From Notamacropus eugenii (taxonomy: Eukaryota > Chordata > Mammalia > Diprotodontia > Macropodidae): a stretch of 64,000 nucleotides of DNA. Position numbers and translations under genes: made by a program. Below the pieces are notes generated by a model, which was not told the DNA's origin, ran no database searches, and worked only from the letters and a program-made list of their open reading frames with translations. The stretch is from contig NC_092878.1 in the NCBI RefSeq assembly GCF_028372415.1, positions 67,225,830-67,289,829 of the forward strand, in the 5' to 3' direction. Positions 23,848 through 34,311 of this stretch are shown piece after piece; the stretch's first letter is position 1; each line of letters begins with the position of its first letter.

Positions 23848-24135
23848 TTAGTAAGCGCCTCCTGTCTGCTGTTGGAATACATCAATTGTATCTTCATCCT
23901 CCATTTCCAACTGTGCAGGTGTGTCTGTTTCATTGATTGGTTGCCCATCAAATCGGAATCTGATCTGCCTCATTGACAAACCCTGTCGTTCACAATAGGC
24001 TTTCATTAGTTTACTAAGTGGTGTGTGCCTCTTAATCTTAAATTGCACCACCGAACCATCTTGCCCTGCCACCTTCAAATTAATGTGGTCGTTGTTTTCA
24101 GTCTTGACTCCTTCCTTCGGCTTCTCGTCGGCCAT
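23848..24135 (-). CDS. SUMO2: SUMO2-like ubiquitin-fold modifier, intact retrocopy ORF
   Basis: SUMO2 is conjugated through its C-terminal diglycine to target lysines after SENP trimming, by the E1 SAE1/UBA2 and the E2 UBC9, mainly in the nucleus. The frame here encodes 95 residues, the usual SUMO2 length, from [20 protein letters not shown] to QQQTGGAY and a TAA stop. The chain-forming acceptor K11 in V-K-T-E, the beta-grasp core and G92-G93 are all kept. Compared with the human protein as I remember it, the only difference is Ala for Val at position 94, in the tail that SENP removes. The ATG at 24133-24135 was chosen because it gives the exact SUMO2 N-terminus; the open frame extends upstream into poly-Leu from the 5'UTR repeat and I ignore that part. 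There are no introns and the copy is nested in a dead L1. Whether it is transcribed is unknown. It may be a functional retrogene or a young pseudogene with its ORF still intact. Confidence 0.93.
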   Translation of the reverse strand: MADEKPKEGVKTENNDHINLKVAGQDGSVVQFKIKRHTPLSKLMKAYCERQGLSMRQIRFRFDGQPINETDTPAQLEMEDEDTIDVFQQQTGGAY

Positions 24136-24370
24136 GGCGAGTCCGGGGGTCTCCTCAGCCGCCGCTTCACAAAAGAGGCACCAGGACGGTCCGCTCCAAG
24201 GGAACGGGGGGAGAAGCAGCAGCGGCAGGAGCAGGAGCAGGAGGAGGAGGAGGAGGAAGAGGATGGTGGTGATGGTGAGGAAGAGGAGGAGGAGAAGGAG
24301 GAGGAGGAGGTGGAAGAGGAGGAGAAGGAGGAGGAGGAGGACGAGGAGGAGGAGGAGGAGGAGGAAGAGC
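24136..24370 (-). repeat. Retrocopy 5'UTR with (TCC/TTC)n expansion
   Basis: On the minus strand the part nearest the ATG is GC-rich with several CpGs. Upstream (24236-24368) is an interrupted run of TCC, TTC and TCG triplets; the plus strand is GAG/GGA. The same tract generates spurious ORFs: poly-Glu on plus (24025-24414), and poly-Leu, poly-Ser and poly-Pro on minus. Confidence 0.9.
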
Positions 24371-24386
24371 GAAGGATACATTTTTT
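24371..24386. repeat. Target-site duplication, 5' side of SUMO2 retrocopy
   Basis: Exact 16-base copy of 23222-23237, followed by AACTCTGCC, so the nick lay at TT/AAAAAA on the minus strand. Confidence 0.92.
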
Positions 24387-25060
24387 AACTCTGCCTTTCT
24401 GCACTGGATTGTGAGGTTTTTATGTCCTAGTACATCATCAATTTTTGTATATGTGCCATGTACCACTGAGAAAAAGGTATATTCCTTTCTATTCCCATTC
24501 AATTTTCTCCCAATATCTATCATATCTACCTTATCTAGAGTTTTATTTCCCTCCTTAACCTCTTTCTTGTTTATTTTGAGGTTAGATTTATCAAGTTCAG
24601 AGAGGGGGAGGCTGAGGTCCTTCACTAGTATAGTTTTGCTGTCAATTTCTTCCTTCAAACCCCCCAACCTCTCCTCTAAGAATCTGGGTGCTATACCAGT
24701 TGGAGCATACATGCTTAGTAATGATATTGCTTCATTGTCTATGGTGCCTTTTAGCAGGATATAGTTTCCATTCTTATCTCTTTTGATTAGATCTATTTCT
24801 GCTTTTTCTTTGTCTGAGATTAGGATTGCTACTCCTACTTTTCTTATATCAGCTGAAGCATAATATATTCTGCTCCAACCTTTGACCTTTATCCTGTATG
24901 TATCCCCCCCTTTCAAATGTGTTTCTTGTAAACAACGTATTGTTGGATTATGGCTTTTAATCCATTCTGCTATCCATCTCCATTTTATGGGAGAGTTCAT
25001 TCTATTCACATTCACAATTATGATTACAATCTGTGTATTTCCCTCCATTCTATTTCTCAC

Positions 25061-25633
25061 CATTTGTGTTTTTAGCTCTCCTGTTTCCCTTCCCCTCCTC
25101 AATAGTTTTCACTTTTCACCACCACCTCCTACAGCCATCCCTTCATTTTTTCAGCCCTCCTCCCTTTAACTCCCCTTTACCCTTACTGTCTCTTCCCTCC
25201 CTATTAGTTTCCCTCTCCTTTCTTCCCCCTTCCTCTCCTACTGCATATAGAGCTAGTTAGGATTATATACTCAAACAATGCTCATCTCCCTCCCCTCTTT
25301 CCCTCTACTGTGATTTTGTACTTCATCCTGTGATGTAATTTACCATTTTCTGCTTCCTCCTTTTCACACCTCCTATTACAATCCGTTCACATGCTTAAAT
25401 CACATTTTTAACTTGACATCACTTACTTTATACCTGTTCCCTCTATGTATATCCCTCTTATTTCATAACAGATGCACAATTCTCAAGATTAACAGGTATC
25501 ATCTTCCCTTATACAGAAGTAAACAGTTTGCCCAAATTGAGTAACAAGTTTTTTTTGTTTTATTTTGTTTTTTTTCCCCTGCTTACTTTTTTATGCCTAT
25601 CTTGAGACCTCTATTTGAAGATTGAATTTTCTA
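25061..25633 (-). other. L1 inter-ORF spacer
   Basis: This pyrimidine-rich plus strand (CCCTCC, TTCCCC) of about 570 bp lies between ORF1 and ORF2 and has no usable frame. Similar spacer sequence reappears at 61.6-62.2 kb. Confidence 0.7.
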
Positions 25634-26628
25634 TTAAGTTTTGGCATTTTTTTTCAGGAAGGTCTGGAAATTCCTTACTTTGTTGAATGACCATCTCCTT
25701 GCCCAAAATGTTATGCTAAACTTTCCTGGGTGGTTTATCCTTGGTTTTAGTCCCAACTCCTTTGCCTTACATAATATTGGGTTCCAATTCCTTTGATCTT
25801 TTAATGTAAAAGCTGCAAGGTCCTGCATGATCCTGACTGTAGCTCCTCGATATTTGAATGGTTTCTTTCTGGCTGCCTGTAGTATTTTCTCCTTCACTTG
25901 ATAGTTCTGGAATTTGGCAATGATATTTCCTGGGGTTTTGAGCATGGGATCCCTTTTGGGAGGTGAACAGTGGATTCTTTCAATGACTATTTTGCCCTCT
26001 GGTTCTAGCACTTCTGGGAAGTTTTCCTTGATGATTTCCTGGAAGATGTTCTCCAGACTCTTTTTTTTCATCGTGGCTTTCTGGCAGGCCAATAATTCTT
26101 AAATTTTGTATCCTGGATCTATTTTCCAGCTCAGTTATTTTTCCAAGTAGATATTTTACTTTTTTTCTGTCTTTTCATTCTTTAGATTTTGTTTGACTGA
26201 TTCTTGCTGTCTCATAGAGTCATTAGTTTCTACCTGCCAAATTCTAATCTTTATCAAATTATTTTCTTCAGTTAACTTTTGCATCTCCTTTTCCATCTGT
26301 CCAATTGTTCCTTTCAAGGAGTTATTTTCCCCAGTTAATTTTTGTACTTCCTTTTCCATTTGTTCAGTTTTCCTTTTCAAAGAGATGTTCTTAGCAGTGA
26401 ATTCTTTTTTTTTATACTTTTAAAATCATTGGCCAGTTTTTCTTCTATTACCTTCTTCAGCTGTTTCAAGAGAGCTGTTTGTGCATGTGAGCAGTTCATA
26501 GTCCCTTCTGAATTTTCAGACGGAAGTACAGTCTCACTACTGACCTCTCTGGTATTTGTGTTTTGGTCTTTGTCCCCATAGAAAGATTCTATAGTTTTTT
26601 CACCTTTCTTTTGCTTTTTCTTGTTCAT
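25634..26628 (-). pseudogene. L1 ORF1 pseudogene (RNA-binding chaperone)
   Basis: L1 ORF1p coats L1 RNA as a coiled-coil trimer and aids target-primed reverse transcription. Three pieces are visible on the minus strand. At 26628-26377 is an N-terminal Lys-rich part starting MNKKKQKKGEKTIES. At 26380-26156 is a heptad-like coiled coil with repeated QMEKE-QKLT-ENN units. At 26092-25634 is the RRM and C-terminal domain, with KIVIERIHCSPPKRDP, 'KPFKYRGATVRIMQDLA' and 'LGLKPRINHPGKFSI'. Frameshifts separate the pieces, and the C-terminal frame is the best preserved (about 150 residues). The total is close to the usual length of about 330 residues. Confidence 0.9.
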
Positions 26629-27580
26629 GTTGTTGGTTGTGCGTTGTGACTTCTGGTTCTTTCAGTTAGAAGCTGCAGAATTTGGTGTTGAACTGACTTG
26701 TGTGAAAAAACTAAGAGCAGGCTTTTATTTTGTGTTTCATGGATCAGCCCTGGTGTTAGTTTGTTAAGTGTGGGGGAGGAGTGGTCTGGTCAAAGGAGAT
26801 TGCCTCAGCTGAAGTGAGGCAAAGGCAAGCTCAGAGTATGGTGATCATAGCTGCCCTATTTTCTTCCTTTTTCCCCTGGAGTGCTCCCCTGGAGTGCTGA
26901 GGCACTCCTAGATCCTAGTGGGAGTTTCCAACCCTCCTGGGGTTCCTTTCCTGGTGCTGAGGTTTGCCTGGGTCCTAGTGCAAGTTTCCTCCACTCTGGG
27001 GCCCCTTTCCTTCTGGTTTGCCTCCACCACAGTAGAAGGAATCCCCCTTAACTATTTTCCTAGCCTCAGGTATTATGAGACTATTTGCTCTCTCTGCTGT
27101 TCCCTCTGATCCAGGATTTTTCTGGGGAAATATTTTATGATTCTTTCAAGGTTTTTAAGGGGGGAAGAGAGAGCATTTACTGATCACTCTGCCATCCTGG
27201 CTCCTGGAAGACTGAAAGTCTCAGGAGCTGCTGCACTGATATCTGACTCTCAGTGGCTGTCACTCACTTGGCTCTGCTGGTCTGTCACCCTGGGCCGGCA
27301 GTCCACTGGTTCCACCTGCCACTGTCTCAGGTTTCCTGGGGCCCTCCAACTCCGCTGCGCTGCACACGCTGAGCTATGTGCTGTGGGCTCATCCCTGAAG
27401 AACAGATCCTTCCCATGGACTTTCCATTCTGTCCTGGGCTTTTAATCTGCCACAGTCTGTCTCCTATTGGACTCTGCACCACCAAAATTTCGTCAGATTC
27501 TTTTTTTAGAGGTATCTGAAAGAGTTTGTCCACCAGCTTAGGTGACTCATTGCTCTCACTCCACCATCTTGGCTCCACCC
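26629..27580 (-). promoter_or_regulatory. L1 5'UTR and internal promoter region
   Basis: This segment of about 950 bp lies between the L1 5' end and ORF1 and is richer in G+C than its surroundings, with CCTGGG and CTCCTGG motifs. In full-length L1 this segment holds the internal RNA polymerase II promoter. The position is clear; activity in this decayed copy is doubtful. Plus-strand ORFs at 26918-27445 are shadows. Confidence 0.7.
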
Positions 27581-27734
27581 GCACAATTTTCTAATTGCAT
27601 GTGTGTATAACCACAAGCTTCACTTTCATATGTAATGGCTTCAAATGCGCCCAACAGAATACTAATTCACAACCCTTATTCACATTATTTATATGATACT
27701 ACCATTTTATTTTATAACTTAGCTTTCCTTGTGT
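27581..27734. other. L1 5' flank, unannotated
   Basis: AT-rich flank with no recognised repeat. Confidence 0.4.
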
Positions 27735-27893
27735 TTATTTTCATCCTGATTTGGTTCTCAGTTCCTTGAGAATAGGGACATAATCTTACACATCTCTGTA
27801 CACCAATGATACTTAGCATAGAGAATTGTTACTGGCAAGTCCTCAATAAATATGTGATTACCAAGAGTTAGGTAAATAAAAAAAAAAAAAAAA
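27735..27893 (+). mobile_element. L2 3'-end fragment with A-rich tract
   Basis: 'cagttccttgagaataggga', 'gatacttagcatagagaatt' and 'cctcaataaatatgtgatta' match the L2 3' end. An A run of about 17 follows at 27877-27893. Confidence 0.65.
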
Positions 27894-28214
27894 CCAGGAA
27901 GAATTGTTAGGAAGTAGTAGGATTGGGGAGGTTTAACCTCATTTTGGAAAAAGTGAGATGCAAAGGTTTTCATTGACATACTGAATATACATAGCACATC
28001 ACTGATGTGCACAATTATTTTCTGTCCTGAAATAGCCCTCTTTCCACTTGACTATACTTTATTTTATCTGGTTAGAATCAAGACATATTGAAATATCAAC
28101 CATTGGTATTTGAGAATTGAACTACGTAAACATACTTTTCCCTAGATTTAGCTATATACAATTAAAAATAATTTTGTTAGGTAACTATTATATGTATGCT
28201 GGATATCTGCAGGT
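27894..28214. other. Unannotated spacer
   Basis: Nothing recognised. Confidence 0.4.
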
Positions 28215-28480
28215 ATAATTAATAATAATAATAGTCTAGCATTTGCATAACATTTATAGTTTGCAAAACAATTAACAAATATTACTTCATTTTATCCTCT
28301 CAACAATTTTGGAAGCACTATTAATATCTGTATTTAACAGATGAGGAAACTTTAACATGCAGAAATTGTAAGTTGCCCATTATCATGTAATTAGTAAGTG
28401 CCTGGGATTGTCTATGAGTTCCAAGTCTTTCCTGATTTTAGGTCTAGAGCTCTGTGCCATGCTCCACTTGGTTTCTTAAA
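28215..28480 (-). mobile_element. MIR-type SINE, antisense
   Basis: 'cattttatcctctcaacaat', 'cagatgaggaaactttaaca', 'attagtaagtgcctgggatt' and 'gtctttcctgattttaggtc' run in reverse MIR order. Confidence 0.78.
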
Positions 28481-29404
28481 AAAGGGAAATAATACAAAAT
28501 AATATTCCCAAGACATGCGAAACAGCACTCATCTTTAAATATGTTCTATTTGGATGATACAACAATGTAAGAGCTACCTATTCCCTTCAGAAGTTTTATT
28601 ATTAACCTGACCCTCAGGCAAGGGGCTTAATTGCGAATTAGGCACTTTCAAAGACAATAAGGAGGCCTTATGATGACATTGTATCATGTTTTCTATGTAC
28701 ATATGACCATACAAGTAGACAAGTTACTTTCTCCACTTCCTTCTCTTGCTTCTTTGTCCCATTTCCCTCTTGTTGACCTTTCCTATGCCCAGGAATGACT
28801 ACTCTATTTTTGCTGTTTTGTGATTGAGGGCTCTCTGGTGATCCATTAGTCATGACAGGACAGCCCAAACTACACATTATTGCCATTGGAGAGTTCAGAT
28901 GGAATGGTCTGGGCCATGATGAGAGTTTTCCTGCTTCGTGTTTGATTTCTTTTCCTTTTAAGTGGCACTTTCAGTCAGCTAAGTGCCTATTATACTGTAA
29001 CCCCCAATTCTCCTGGAGAGGTAGGTAACTCTTCTCTCTCAATTGTCTGTTTGTTTTTGAAGCTTTCAAGAGGCACCTGATTGTAGTTGTTATCCTGAAT
29101 ATTCATTATTTTCTGAGATTTTTCTTATCTTTGTCCATTTTGATTTCAAACAAGACTTCATAGGCTACTTTTAGATCTAAAGAAGTGGGTCTGTCTAGCC
29201 AAGAATTTTTGTGTGCATATTTGTGAGTATGTATACACTATGTTCAAAGAGAACCTAACAGAAAACAAATAAACAGTGTTTAATGTTGTGTAAGATTTTG
29301 TGTTTGACAGGTCAATCAATCAAGAAATACTTCTAACTACTGTATGCTAAGCATTATTGTTTTCATTTATCAATAAATAGCTTCTACATATCTAATTATT
29401 AAAA
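28481..29404. other. Unannotated DNA
   Basis: No feature recognised over about 900 bp. A 72-codon antisense ORF (28668-28886) lacks a recognisable domain. Confidence 0.4.
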
Positions 29405-29545
29405 GGTTGTCACCTCCATTAGAATATGCTCCTTGTTGTTAGGGACTCTTTTTTTTTCCTTCTGTCTTTCTGAGGTACTTTACACAGTGCTTAGCACATA
29501 GTAAGTGCTTAATGAATATGATTGACTGACTGGACAATAGTCTAC
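29405..29545 (+). mobile_element. L2 3'-end fragment
   Basis: 'attagaatatgctccttgtt', 'cacagtgcttagcacatagt' and 'aagtgcttaatgaatatga' are diagnostic of the L2 3' terminus. Confidence 0.8.
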
Positions 29546-29809
29546 AGCCTCTATTTAAATATTATCTTTATGCTTCTGAGTGGCTCTGCATTGCTTTAAT
29601 TGACTAGTTGAGTTCATGGCTAGTCAGACATGTCTGATCATTTTATTCTTTATCAGGAAAAATATTCGGGTCCAAGGTATAATAGAATTATACTTAAAGT
29701 ATAGAAAATAGTCATTGTTCAAATGATTTTTCATTAATCCTTAAAATAAATCAGAAATAATGAAGATACCATAAAAGAAAACTAGATTGGCTGAAATTCT
29801 GAATGCTAA
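29546..29809. other. Unannotated spacer
   Basis: Nothing recognised. Confidence 0.4.
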
Positions 29810-30075
29810 TAGTATTCATAAAAATAGCATTTATAGGGTGCTTCAAAGTTTACAAACTACTTTATAGATATTCTTATTTGGTCCTTACAACAACCCTGGG
29901 AGGTAGTTGCTATTATTAATCCCATTTTACAAGTGAAGAAACCTAGACAGACAGAGGTTAAGTGATTTTTCTAAAATAATACAACTAGAAAATATCTGAA
30001 ACCAGATTCAAATGAAGTCTTTCTGACTTTAGGTCCAGTGCTCTATTCATTGAGCCAGCTACCAGCCTCCTCAGC
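29810..30075 (-). mobile_element. MIR-type SINE, antisense
   Basis: 'cttacaacaaccctgggagg', 'cattttacaagtgaagaaac', 'gacagaggttaagtgatttt' and 'ctctattcattgagccagct' are well preserved in reverse order. Confidence 0.85.
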
Positions 30076-31329
30076 AAGTAATGGGAGACATGTTTAATGC
30101 ATCATTCTGTTTTGATGAACAATAACCAAAAGTCATTTTGTTTTCAAATGTTGATAAATATATACATACTCACATATATACGTGTTTGTATATATATAAT
30201 ATCTGAGCCCATTCTCCTCCATTAACTTGTACATACAATATGATGAGTCCTTTGATGATTGAGGCCTTTGTAGGATCATTTTTTCCTGAATATTATTTTC
30301 ATTTTGCAGGACCCTGAGTATATGGGGAACTGAAGTGGGAGAAAAATATTAATCTCCATTGACCCTCAGGCATACCTTTGAAGTTGCTTTTTAAAAATAA
30401 CATAAGAACTCATTGTCTTGTAATTTGTTTCTTTCCCATAAAAGTAGATTGTGCAAAAACATTAGAATTGATGGTTTTGCTTATTTGGGTTCTAGTTAAT
30501 TCAGGTATTCTTGTACTTAGGATTTATTTTTATGATTGATACTATAGATGAAATGCCTAAAGGAAGTACTATAGCAAGTTCACTGAACAAAAGTTATTAG
30601 ACTGAAAGTTGATTTGCTTCTATTAAACATTCTCCCTAAGATTTTACCACAGAATCCTATATAATGCTGTGCTTTCTCAGATACTGTTTTCTAGCCCTTC
30701 ATGGAGACTGCCACACTTTAGAAATGAACTGGATGGCTTGAGTTATGAACTCAGTGACTTGAGTTAAAGGGAAGAGAAAACAAAGAAACACTCCAGAGGT
30801 GCCAGCTCAAAATGGGGCTTACTGTAGAAGACCGAACTCATTGGTATACTCACAGCAATAAAAGAAGGGGCATCAAAGTATGCGTATTGAAGTGCTGTAT
30901 CAGTCAAAACTTCAATTGCTACTATAGCCAATAATCAGGTAATTTGAATTATTTTCTGTTTGTCAAATATTTCTGAGCGTCTATTTTATACTTAATGATG
31001 CATTTTGAGTTTCTTTATAATGGTTTACAAAAGAAGATTTACCTTTTCTCTCCCAAGTACTCTCTCCTGAAGTTACTTCATTAGCATTTGTGAGAAAATT
31101 TTGAGCAGCAGCAATAAAGAATGCTAAACCAACAGATTGTTGACCCTGGGAACCGTAGTGGTGGGTGGTTAATTTTACTTTAATTAGTGTCAAGGATATT
31201 CCCCTTGTGTCTTGCTGGGCCTCTGAGTTAGAGCACAAACGGAATGATTTTAGAAGGCTCTTCTTTGTTAACCAGAGATAAGGAGTTGGGCATTGATACT
31301 TTTACTCTGGGGATTAAGTCCTTAAGTCT
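30076..31329. other. Unannotated DNA
   Basis: A short TA/CA stretch lies at 30160-30200. An 85-codon antisense ORF (30981-31238) matches nothing I know. Confidence 0.4.
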
Positions 31330-31570
31330 TTGCAGAATTGTAGAATTTCAGACAAGGAGAAGACCCCATTGGCTATCCAGCACCTCTCAGGCTCATTATC
31401 TAGTCTGTTCTTAAAGACCATCTATGGGGTGGAAAGCACTTCTGAAGGCAGCCTGTTTCATTTTGAGACAGTTCTAATTATTAGGGAGGAAATATTTCTT
31501 TTAAGTGTCTCACAGTGATTTGATTATAAATCTTGCCAATAAACATCCCCTCATTTTATTCACTACAGTA
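31330..31570 (+). repeat. Old interspersed repeat, CR1/L3-like (tentative)
   Basis: 'ttgtagaatttcagacaagg' and 'agaccccattggctatccag' then 'ctagtctgttcttaaagacc' and 'agggaggaaatatttctttt' resemble a CR1-type 3' segment. Divergence is high. Confidence 0.4.
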
Positions 31571-31659
31571 CCATGTATACTCACTTTGTGGTGAGAAGAA
31601 AATGACTCATCTCATTAATAGCTTATTTGGATGCTAGCACAATATCAGTAACTATGATA

Positions 31660-31890
31660 AATTATATATATATATATTCTCATAAATGCTGCTTGATTTG
31701 AGGAGAGACTCTCAAATGACAAGAGCAGTTTTCAGTTTGAAGAGTAATCCATATATTATACATATGTGTATATCAATCTATCTATCTATATATCTGTCCA
31801 CACACACAAGCACATACATATATATATATATTTATATATATGTACACACACACACACATATATTTATGGGGACATGCATATATATATAAA
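31660..31890. repeat. Compound (TA)n / (TCTA)n / (CA)n microsatellite
   Basis: Several blocks of TATATA, ATCTATCT and CACACA are interspersed over about 230 bp. The 67-codon ORF with Ile-Tyr repeats (31686-31889) is an artefact. Confidence 0.9.
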
Positions 31891-32070
31891 ATTTCATTTG
31901 AACCTTACCCTAAATCCTGCAGGATAGGAACTATTATTATCCCCATTTTTCTGATGAGGAAACTTAGATTAAGAGAAGTTAAATGAATTACCCAGTTTAA
32001 ATAAAGAATAAATGTCTAAAATAGAATTCACACCCAGGTCTTTCTGACTTCAACAACAGTCCTAGGATAA
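31891..32070 (-). mobile_element. MIR-type SINE, antisense
   Basis: 'actattattatccccatttt', 'tctgatgaggaaacttagat' and 'acacccaggtctttctgact' run in reverse MIR order. Confidence 0.78.
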
Positions 32071-33035
32071 TTAACTACAAATCTTATATATTCATAGTCT
32101 GGTGTTTTTTACAACTTGAAAGACCTTGGTTTTTGGCTCAGTTCAATTTATTATAACTTAGAGATAAAGTGTTTTATTCAGTGCCATAATCATTAAAAAT
32201 CTGTCTTCTAAGAAGACTATGGCAAATGGCAAGCCTAGATGGAGCCAAGGTCATGGGTGCTGCCTTTGGAAGTGCCACAAAAGCTGAACTGCTTGGCAGC
32301 TTGTAGTTCCCAGAATTAACTTGTAAAATTGGTCTGTGCCTTAGGGAGCATTTTGGATGAACAATTCTTGATGTTGGATTTGTTGAAGTATGTACTTTAG
32401 CACTCTAGAATAAAAGATTAATAAGAATGTGGGTTTGGTTCCTGCCTAGAGTGTTAATTAGGCACAAAAAAAATCAATCACCCCAAATCAAACAAAACAA
32501 AACAAAATCTGTAAACCCTACTAGATTTTAAATCAGTTTGCTCTACACCTTTTACCTATCCAGAACTTCAGGTGCAGTCCAACTGGTTCCCTTTTCATAC
32601 ACCTCCTCAGCTTACTGTCCTTGAGAAAATCCATAATTTGGCCTGGGAATATTTAATGGAAGTTAGGAATGATTGTAAATAAGAATTGGTTAGGTATTTT
32701 TTTATACAAAAAGAAGACTTACTTTTCTTCCAAAATTTCTATATGGTTATTTGGCACATTGCCACACAATGAAAAATAACAGTTTTCTCATCTATGAAAT
32801 GAAGCAATGTGGACTCTGAGATCTTTAAAGTAGACTTTTCCTTATTGAAGTGTCCTTGGATGACATTGCATCATAATTTTCTGTTTGTTTCTTGTTGGGA
32901 ATCTTTGTTCTTTTCTTTACTGCTAGTTAGAGGTGGAAGGAATGGTATTTGGACCTGTGCTTGTCATTTTATCAAAGGAACTCCCAATGTGGATACTTCA
33001 TCTGTGGATGGAATTTAGCATCTTTTCTGTAATTT
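32071..33035. other. Unannotated DNA
   Basis: An A-rich stretch lies at 32465-32512. No gene recognised. Confidence 0.4.
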
Positions 33036-33160
33036 GCAATACTAGTAACAGAGATCTAAAACTAGAAGGCAACTCAAAGGCCATATACATAAATCTCTTC
33101 ATTTTGCACATGAGGAAACTGAAACCCAGAGTGATTAAGTGGTTTGAACATACAGGGCTA
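33036..33160 (+). repeat. Old interspersed-repeat fragment
   Basis: 'aaactagaaggcaactcaaa' followed by 'cacatgaggaaactgaaacc' and 'cagagtgattaagtggtttg' is the same motif type as the fragments near 13.5, 43.4 and 61.2 kb. Confidence 0.5.
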
Positions 33161-33164
33161 TACC

Positions 33165-33625
33165 CAAAGAGATCAAAGGAAAAGACCTATTTGTACAAAA
33201 AAAAAATTGTAGCAGCTCTTTTTATGATGGCAAAGAATTGGAAATTGAGGGGATATACATTAATTGGGGAATGACTGAACAAGTTATTATATATGATTGT
33301 AATGGAATACTATTATTCAATAAGAAATAATGAGCAGGAGGCTTTCAGAAAAAAACCTGAGTAGACATATAAACTCATGTAAAGTGAAGCAATTAGAACA
33401 TTGTATACAGTAACAGCGATATTAGAAGAATCATCAACTGTGAAAGACTTAACTGCTCTGATCAAGACAATGATTTAAGACAGTTACAAAGTATCCATGA
33501 TGAAAAATGCTGTCCACACCCAGAGCGAGGGAACTGATGAATTCTGAGTGTAGATTAAAGCAAATTCTTTTCACTTTATTTTTCTTACTTTGATGTATTT
33601 TTTTGCAACAGAAATAAGAATATAT
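33165..33625 (+). mobile_element. 5'-truncated L1, ORF2 C-terminus and 3'UTR, sense
   Basis: 'gtagcagctctttttatgat', 'ggcaaagaattggaaattga', 'ttaattggggaatgactgaa' and 'aatggaatactattattcaa' encode the ORF2 C-terminal motif block, aligned to the antisense of 20160-20330. This is the only L1 piece in the window on the plus strand. Confidence 0.85.
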
Positions 33626-33685
33626 ATGTTTATCTGCACATATGTGTATGTATGTCTTACATTTATACATACACACATATAGTAT
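33600..33685. repeat. TA/TG/CA microsatellite at L1 3' tail
   Basis: Alternating ATATATG, CACATATG and TACACACA units. Confidence 0.7.
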
Positions 33686-34311
33686 GATGCCAAAAGATAG
33701 GATCGGATCCCAGATCCTCTCATTTCATATGCAATTCTCTTTCCACCATACTAGGCTGGTCCTTAGATAATTATTTGAAAACTTTAAGTAGCTTATCTTT
33801 TTAAATAAGTTTTTATTATCTTTTGTTTCTTTTTTAAGAAAAAAATGCCCAATTACATGTTGTAATGGTAATTTAAATGGAAAAATCTTTCCCATTCATT
33901 AATAGACCCATAGGACCTGCTTAAATCACATGGAAGCCTGAGTCACATGTAGTAGAAGGGTAGAGCAGAGCTGAGAGGAAGTTGGTCAGGCTAGTCAGAG
34001 GTGGAAAGGACACAGGCAGGCATAGCTAGGCTCCTGACAGTTTGCTTGTTTGTGGTAAGGTTCCAGTAGAGGGCAAGGAGGCTTGGAAATGGCTTTGCCC
34101 CCTGTGGTGATAACGTGTATTGACTTCTTGGTTACTATGATTTTGCTTTCTGGTTCTGGGATTTGCCTTTCTAGTGTTTAAATAAATGTGTTTCTTCTGC
34201 CTTCTATATGGAAAGGAGGTAATATTTTGCATTTGAGAACTACACCAACATATTCATAGTCTCCATCAGAGCTATGAATATTACAGTAATACACAAGTAA
34301 AAAAAAATATT
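33686..34311. other. Unannotated DNA
   Basis: No feature recognised. Confidence 0.4.

Larger units (their letters stand above)
23238..24370 (-). mobile_element. SUMO2 processed retrocopy (full mRNA, L1-mediated)
   Basis: The insert of about 1.13 kb is intronless. On the minus strand it comprises a 5'UTR (24370-24136), a 95-codon CDS plus stop (24135-23848), a 3'UTR of about 0.6 kb that resembles the human SUMO2 3'UTR as I know it, a polyadenylation signal AATAAA at 23258-23263 and a short A tail. It is bounded by 16-bp duplications, and the target reads TT/AAAAAA on the nicked strand, the L1 endonuclease preference. It splits the endonuclease domain of the surrounding L1. Absence of introns and presence of UTRs show an mRNA origin. 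Confidence 0.96.
20040..25060 (-). pseudogene. L1 ORF2 pseudogene (endonuclease / reverse transcriptase)
   Basis: This is the remnant of the L1 protein that nicks target DNA and reverse-transcribes RNA. The start is taken near 25059, where the frame reads MVRNRMEGNTQIV. The endonuclease part runs to about 24387 and shows a conserved Q-E-T-H, but the usual G-D-F-N catalytic box reads K-D-L-S. The S-D-H motif is preserved at 23213-23221 on the far side of the nested retrocopy. The RT part includes a block near 22418-22618 with [14 protein letters not shown], and an intact F-A-D-D catalytic box at 21793-21804 (minus). The C-terminal part (about 21324-20040) has LSDFKLYYKAAVIKTTWHW and a Cys-rich 'CWRGCGRVGTLIHCWW' segment. 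Multiple frameshifts and stops separate these blocks, so the reading frame is dead. Confidence 0.9.
19697..27580 (-). mobile_element. Full-length decayed L1 carrying a nested SUMO2 retrocopy
   Basis: Reading on the minus strand: the 5' end (at 27580) begins GGGTGGAGCCAAGATGGTGG, then a 5'UTR of about 950 bp, ORF1 (about 26628-25634), an inter-ORF spacer of about 0.5 kb, ORF2 (endonuclease, RT, C-terminal region; about 25060-20040), a 3'UTR of about 340 bp and an A-rich tail at 19697. Without the 1149-bp nested insertion it is about 6.7 kb, a normal full length for L1. Both ORFs are broken by frameshifts and stops, so it is not autonomous. The candidate target duplication (around 'aatttc' at 19691 and 'aattttct' at 27585) is weak. 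Confidence 0.93.

Noticed and set aside
23848..24381. 177-codon open frame with a poly-Leu N-terminus as the true SUMO2 start
   Set aside because: The exact SUMO2 N-terminus begins at the ATG at 24133-24135; upstream codons come from the repeat tract and the L1 target site.
24025..24414. Plus-strand ORF rich in poly-Glu (129 codons), and its overlapping poly-Arg frame
   Set aside because: Antisense reading of the SUMO2 retrocopy and its triplet-repeat 5'UTR.
19691..27595. Target-site duplication for the full-length L1
   Set aside because: Only a short imperfect AT-rich match ('aatttc' and 'aattttct') is visible, too weak to claim.
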